From Nocardiopsis sp. CNT312 (GTDB taxonomy: Bacteria > Actinomycetota > Actinomycetes > Streptosporangiales > Streptosporangiaceae): a stretch of DNA of 32,148 bases. The position numbers and the translations under genes are program-made. The stretch is from positions 71,502 through 103,649 of the forward strand of contig NZ_AZXF01000024.1 in assembly GCF_000515115.1 (NCBI RefSeq), in the 5' to 3' direction. Numbering within the stretch: position 1 is the stretch's first letter; every line of letters begins with the position of its first letter. The notes beneath the pieces were generated by a model. The model searched no databases. It was not told the origin of the DNA and worked only from the letters and a program-made list of their open reading frames with translations. This document shows positions 30,117 through 32,148 of the stretch, piece by piece.

Positions 30117-30947
30117 TCAGGTCAACAGCGCCATTCGCCGAAGGATCCCGGTGGTCGCCGCCGGAGACGCCGCGATCCGGGTGAGTTCCCCCCATACCCG
30201 TCGGCAGGCCCCCACCTGCTCCTCCGCCTCGACGATCACCCCTCCCGAGGTCGATTCCACATAGGCGAGCGCGGCTTCGTCATCGTCGAACTCCAGCACG
30301 GAGAAGGGGCCCGCGGCACCGGGGTGCGGGCCGGCCGAGGTCGGTATCAGTTGGAGGGTCACCCGTTCGAGGGCGACCGCCTCCAGCAGCCGGGCCGTCT
30401 GCGCCCGGAGCAGCCCCCGGTCCGAGGCGGTGCGCTGGAGCGCCTCCTCCTCCAGGACCGCGTGATACCGGAGTGACCCCCCGGGCTCCAGGAGCTCCTG
30501 GCGCTTGAGGTAGGCCGCCACCATCCGCTCGCCCTCCCTGTCGCCGTACCCCAGCGCACCAGCGACGAGAGCCGTGTACTCGGGCACTTGGAGCAAGTCC
30601 GGCACCAGGATCCCCGCGTACACTTGGACGGCTGCGGCTCCTGCCTCGTTGCCGACGTAGGCGGACGGCAGAACGTCCTCGTACTGCGTCCACCACGGCC
30701 GCAGACGCGACTCCCGCACGAGGGTGAGGATCGCCTCCCTCCGGCCGCCCGTGACGCCGTACAGGCACAGTAGAGCCGAAATCTCCGTGACCGACGGCCA
30801 CTTGCGGATGCCGGTCTCGATGTGGCCGAGCTTGGCCGGTGACCACTCCAGCTCCGCGGCCACGTCGCCGAGGGTCATACCCGCCTCGACACGGTGGCGG
30901 CGGAGCTCGGTGGAGAGTCGACGACGACGAACCGTGGGGCTGCTCAT
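30117..30947 (-). CDS. XRE-family HTH regulator with DUF5753
   Basis: This 276-aa protein has an N-terminal helix-turn-helix (about 12-66: ELRRHRVEAGMTLGDVAAELEWSPAKLGHIETG) followed by the long DUF5753 region (residues about 90-265) with YAGILVPDLLQVPEYTALVAGAL, GDREGERMVAAYLKRQELL and FSVLEFDDDEA. Such proteins (WhiJ-like) are common in Actinomycetota and are often paired with a small DUF397 protein; I see no DUF397 gene next to it. The start ATG at 30947 is preferred over GTG 30953. A CTAG-rich motif (ctagcgtctagcaa, 31001-31014) lies just upstream and may be its operator. Confidence 0.88.
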   Translation of the reverse strand: MSSPTVRRRRLSTELRRHRVEAGMTLGDVAAELEWSPAKLGHIETGIRKWPSVTEISALLCLYGVTGGRREAILTLVRESRLRPWWTQYEDVLPSAYVGNEAGAAAVQVYAGILVPDLLQVPEYTALVAGALGYGDREGERMVAAYLKRQELLEPGGSLRYHAVLEEEALQRTASDRGLLRAQTARLLEAVALERVTLQLIPTSAGPHPGAAGPFSVLEFDDDEAALAYVESTSGGVIVEAEEQVGACRRVWGELTRIAASPAATTGILRRMALLT

Positions 30948-31000
30948 AAGCACGATTCCAATCGCGCAGACGAAGGTGCGCCCTCAGCGAAACACGGCAC

Positions 31001-31014
31001 CTAGCGTCTAGCAA
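31001..31014. promoter_or_regulatory. CTAGC direct/inverted repeat upstream of XRE gene
   Basis: The sequence ctagcgtctagcaa contains two CTAGC copies 7 nt apart (also nearly palindromic as CTAG-CGT-CTAG). It is 54 nt upstream of the XRE ATG. The string ctagcaa also occurs at 30062-30068, just beyond the other end of the gene. It could be an operator; CTAG also occurs elsewhere in the window, so this is tentative. Confidence 0.3.
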
Positions 31015-31165
31015 TGCGTTTCTACAAAACAGCCCCGGATTCGCCTCGGATGAGGATCAACAGGGACGACAGACTGCCCATCCTTCACAGGAGCCCCGCC
31101 CTGAGCCGATTCGGGAAACCGCGGCCGCAGAGATCTCACTCGACGGGGAGAGAGCGGGAAGCACG

Positions 31166-31171
31166 TACGAT
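31166..31171 (+). promoter_or_regulatory. -10 box TACGAT for the small HTH/Cys protein
   Basis: TACGAT lies about 35 nt upstream of the TTG start (31206) of the next gene, with AGAGGAC as its ribosome site. No clear -35. Confidence 0.35.
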
Positions 31172-31205
31172 GGGCATGCGATCCCGCACACGTAGAGGAC
31201 ATCCA

Positions 31206-31514
31206 TTGAGCTACCCCATCGACGACGCTGAGCAGTTGATCGCGAACGCGGAGGCCCAGATGCCTCCGAGCACCCGGTCCCGTCTCATCGCGAAACTCCG
31301 CATGGGGAAGCACATCGACGACGCGGCGTCCGAGCTGGAGACCAGCGCCAAGCAGGTCTTTTCCACCGCACGCATCCTCAAGCCCTTCGGCGAGCAGCTC
31401 GACGCCACGCTCACCGAACAGCGTGACCCCTCCCTGCCCCACGGCACCGTGACGGGCTACAACAAGCGCTGCCGGTGCCCCGAGTGCCGGAGCGCACTCC
31501 ACCAGCGGGTCTAG
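31206..31514 (+). CDS. Small HTH-like protein with C-terminal HGTxxGYxxxCxCxxC motif
   Basis: This protein of about 102 aa starts LSYPIDDAEQLIANAEAQMPPSTRSRLIAKLRMGKHI. The middle (MGKHIDDAASELETSAKQVFSTARI) looks like a helix-turn-helix. The C-terminus HGTVTGYNKRCRCPECRSAL contains a His-Cys-Cys-Cys set (CxCxxC) that could bind zinc; similar tails occur in small actinobacterial and phage proteins, often of unknown function. I prefer TTG 31206 because AGAGGAC is 6-7 nt upstream; an ATG at 31170 gives 114 aa. The XRE regulator is divergent. A hairpin follows 12 nt after the stop. Confidence 0.7.
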   Translation: MSYPIDDAEQLIANAEAQMPPSTRSRLIAKLRMGKHIDDAASELETSAKQVFSTARILKPFGEQLDATLTEQRDPSLPHGTVTGYNKRCRCPECRSALHQRV

Positions 31515-31526
31515 GGACCACACTCT

Positions 31527-31546
31527 CGTGGCCGAAGGCGGCCACG
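31527..31546 (+). terminator. Hairpin after small HTH gene
   Basis: An 8-bp perfect stem (CGTGGCCG / CGGCCACG) with an AAGG loop lies 13 nt after the stop at 31514. Confidence 0.6.
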
Positions 31547-31616
31547 GTGCTGAACTGCGCTCACACCCCGTTCACGGACTCTTCGCCAAGCAATCTCGCG
31601 GTACAGGCTTATAGAT

Positions 31617-31629
31617 CCCCAGTTTGGGG
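31617..31629 (+). promoter_or_regulatory. Hairpin overlapping the ribosome site of 32-aa ORF
   Basis: CCCCA (31617-31621) and TGGGG (31625-31629) pair around a 3-nt loop. The GGGG right arm is part of the ribosome site for the ATG at 31642, so the hairpin could reduce translation. A -10-like TATAGA (31610-31615) lies just upstream. Confidence 0.35.
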
Positions 31630-31641
31630 ACTTTCCTGAAC

Positions 31642-31740
31642 ATGAACGAGCATGTGGACTGGTCAGCGATGAGCGACGAAGACTTCGTGGCGCTGCTGAG
31701 GCAGCTCATCGAGGTTCCGGAGGCCGACGAGGAGAAGTAG
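31642..31740 (+). CDS. Small ORF, 32 aa, acidic
   Basis: This open frame (MNEHVDWSAMSDEDFVALLRQLIEVPEADEEK) starts with ATG 31642 and stops with TAG 31738-31740. The composition is acidic and helical, with a hydrophobic heptad-like stretch FVALLRQLIEV. Upstream is GGGGAC (31626-31631) about 10 nt from the ATG, and a possible -10 TATAGA (31610-31615). I do not recognise it. It is too short for strong evidence, but codon use is plausible. Confidence 0.45.
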   Translation: MNEHVDWSAMSDEDFVALLRQLIEVPEADEEK

Positions 31741-32027
31741 CCCCTCCCCTGGGCCCGGGGCGAACCGTTCCGCGGTACCCCCGCCCTCCCCCGTCCACCC
31801 CGTGGTCCCCTCCGCGGTGTACTCCGCCCCAGCGACGGGGGACTCCTGTCACGGGCTCCTGCCGAACCCGTCGGGAGCCTGTGAGCCCTGTGGTGCTCCG
31901 GCTATGCCGTGGAGGCCCCGAAGGGGCGGTGCCTGCCGCCGTCCGACGGTCGGCGGATAGCGCCCGCACGCTGTCGACCAGCGGCAGGGGCTTCGCCACA
32001 TATTCACGATTGCACAAGCCCGCACAC
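31741..32027. other. Intergenic stretch before rrn end
   Basis: I see no gene here. It holds a small hairpin (GCCCC-GAA-GGGGC, 31915-31927) that could terminate the 32-aa ORF transcript. Confidence 0.5.
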
Positions 32028-32082
32028 AAAAAAACAGGGCCGGAGCCACCCCCAAAGGAACAACCCCGACCCCAACAAAAAA
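32028..32082 (-). terminator. rrn operon terminator
   Basis: Immediately after the 5S 3' end on the minus strand are T6 (32077-32082), a GC stem (gggccgg/ccgaccc, 32037-32072 region, with a G-T pair) and then T7 (32028-32034). This is a typical rrn terminator. Confidence 0.7.
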
Positions 32083-32148
32083 CCGTGGCAGCGACCTACT
32101 CTCCCACCCCACCACAGGGCAGTACCATCAGCGCAAAGGGACTTAACG
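32083..32148 (-). rRNA. rrf: 5S rRNA, 3' part, truncated by window edge
   Basis: The minus strand reads GCTGATGGTACTGCC, then GTGGGAGAGTAGGTCGCTGCCACGG, the standard 3' half of a 5S rRNA ending at the acceptor-like terminal stem. About 66 nt of roughly 117 are inside the window. The rest of the rrn operon (23S, 16S) would lie beyond the right-hand edge. Confidence 0.9.

Noticed and set aside
31642..31740. RiPP precursor reading of the 32-aa ORF
   Set aside because: No modification enzyme or Cys/Ser/Thr-rich core peptide is nearby; the peptide is acidic and helical.
1..32148. CRISPR array, insertion sequence or toxin-antitoxin system
   Set aside because: No regularly repeated 25-35 nt units, transposase motifs or characteristic toxin genes were found on inspection.

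Overview
This is a high-GC actinobacterial chromosomal segment. The STPK/FHA/PP2C/FtsW/PBP cluster, crgA, a WhiB-family regulator, a bacterial proteasome activator and TAG/TGA-terminated genes with strong GC3 all point that way. Overall protein style and gene content suggest a Nocardiopsaceae-type organism (Nocardiopsis/Thermobifida/Streptomonospora relatives), but this is an inference without a database search. The kinase/division cluster, a DLW-39 small protein beside tRNA-Ala and an rrn operon suggest a position fairly close to oriC.

Layout. (1) 1-3.3 kb, minus strand: a stress block with a partial GAP-family membrane protein that looks frameshifted, a DUF1269 membrane protein and two tandem-domain universal stress proteins. 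(2) 3.3-6.7 kb: a ParA/MinD-like ATPase with a long disordered N-terminus, divergent from a quinone oxidoreductase and a Bpa/PafE proteasome activator. (3) 6.7-9.9 kb: serS, a small unknown ORF, pheA and a DUF4446 protein. (4) 9.9-14 kb, minus strand: a family-2 glycosyltransferase coupled to a STAS anti-anti-sigma protein, an anti-sigma-type HATPase and a PAS-GAF-PAS histidine kinase, which together look like a partner-switching/signalling group. (5) 14-15.4 kb: rhodanese, TenA-type thiamin salvage enzyme and tRNA-Leu(CAG). (6) 15.6-24.8 kb, plus strand: the conserved fhaA-fhaB-pstP-ftsW(rodA)-pbpA-pknA-pknB cluster with overlapping or nearly touching genes from fhaB to pknA. It couples Ser/Thr phosphorylation to septal/peripheral peptidoglycan synthesis. 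crgA follows after a strong terminator. (7) 25.2-26.9 kb: three regularly spaced DnaA-box-like motifs, a zinc-finger rhomboid protease and a cyclophilin. (8) 27-29 kb: DUF5324-like and DUF1707/DUF4870 membrane proteins and a WblA/WhiB4-like regulator with a long, gene-poor upstream region. (9) 29.5-32.1 kb: tRNA-Ala(TGC), DLW-39, an XRE/DUF5753 regulator, a small HTH/Cys-motif protein, a 32-aa ORF and the 3' part of a 5S rRNA.

Most of the window is core genome. I found no transposase, integrase, CRISPR array or clear defence island. The best unexplained signals are the small ORFs (8137-8298, 28936-29046, 31642-31740), a set of start codons that follow -10-like boxes at leaderless spacing, the 12-bp-phased DnaA-box triplet, the fhaA-fhaB intergenic stem-loop and the C-terminal frameshift in the first gene.
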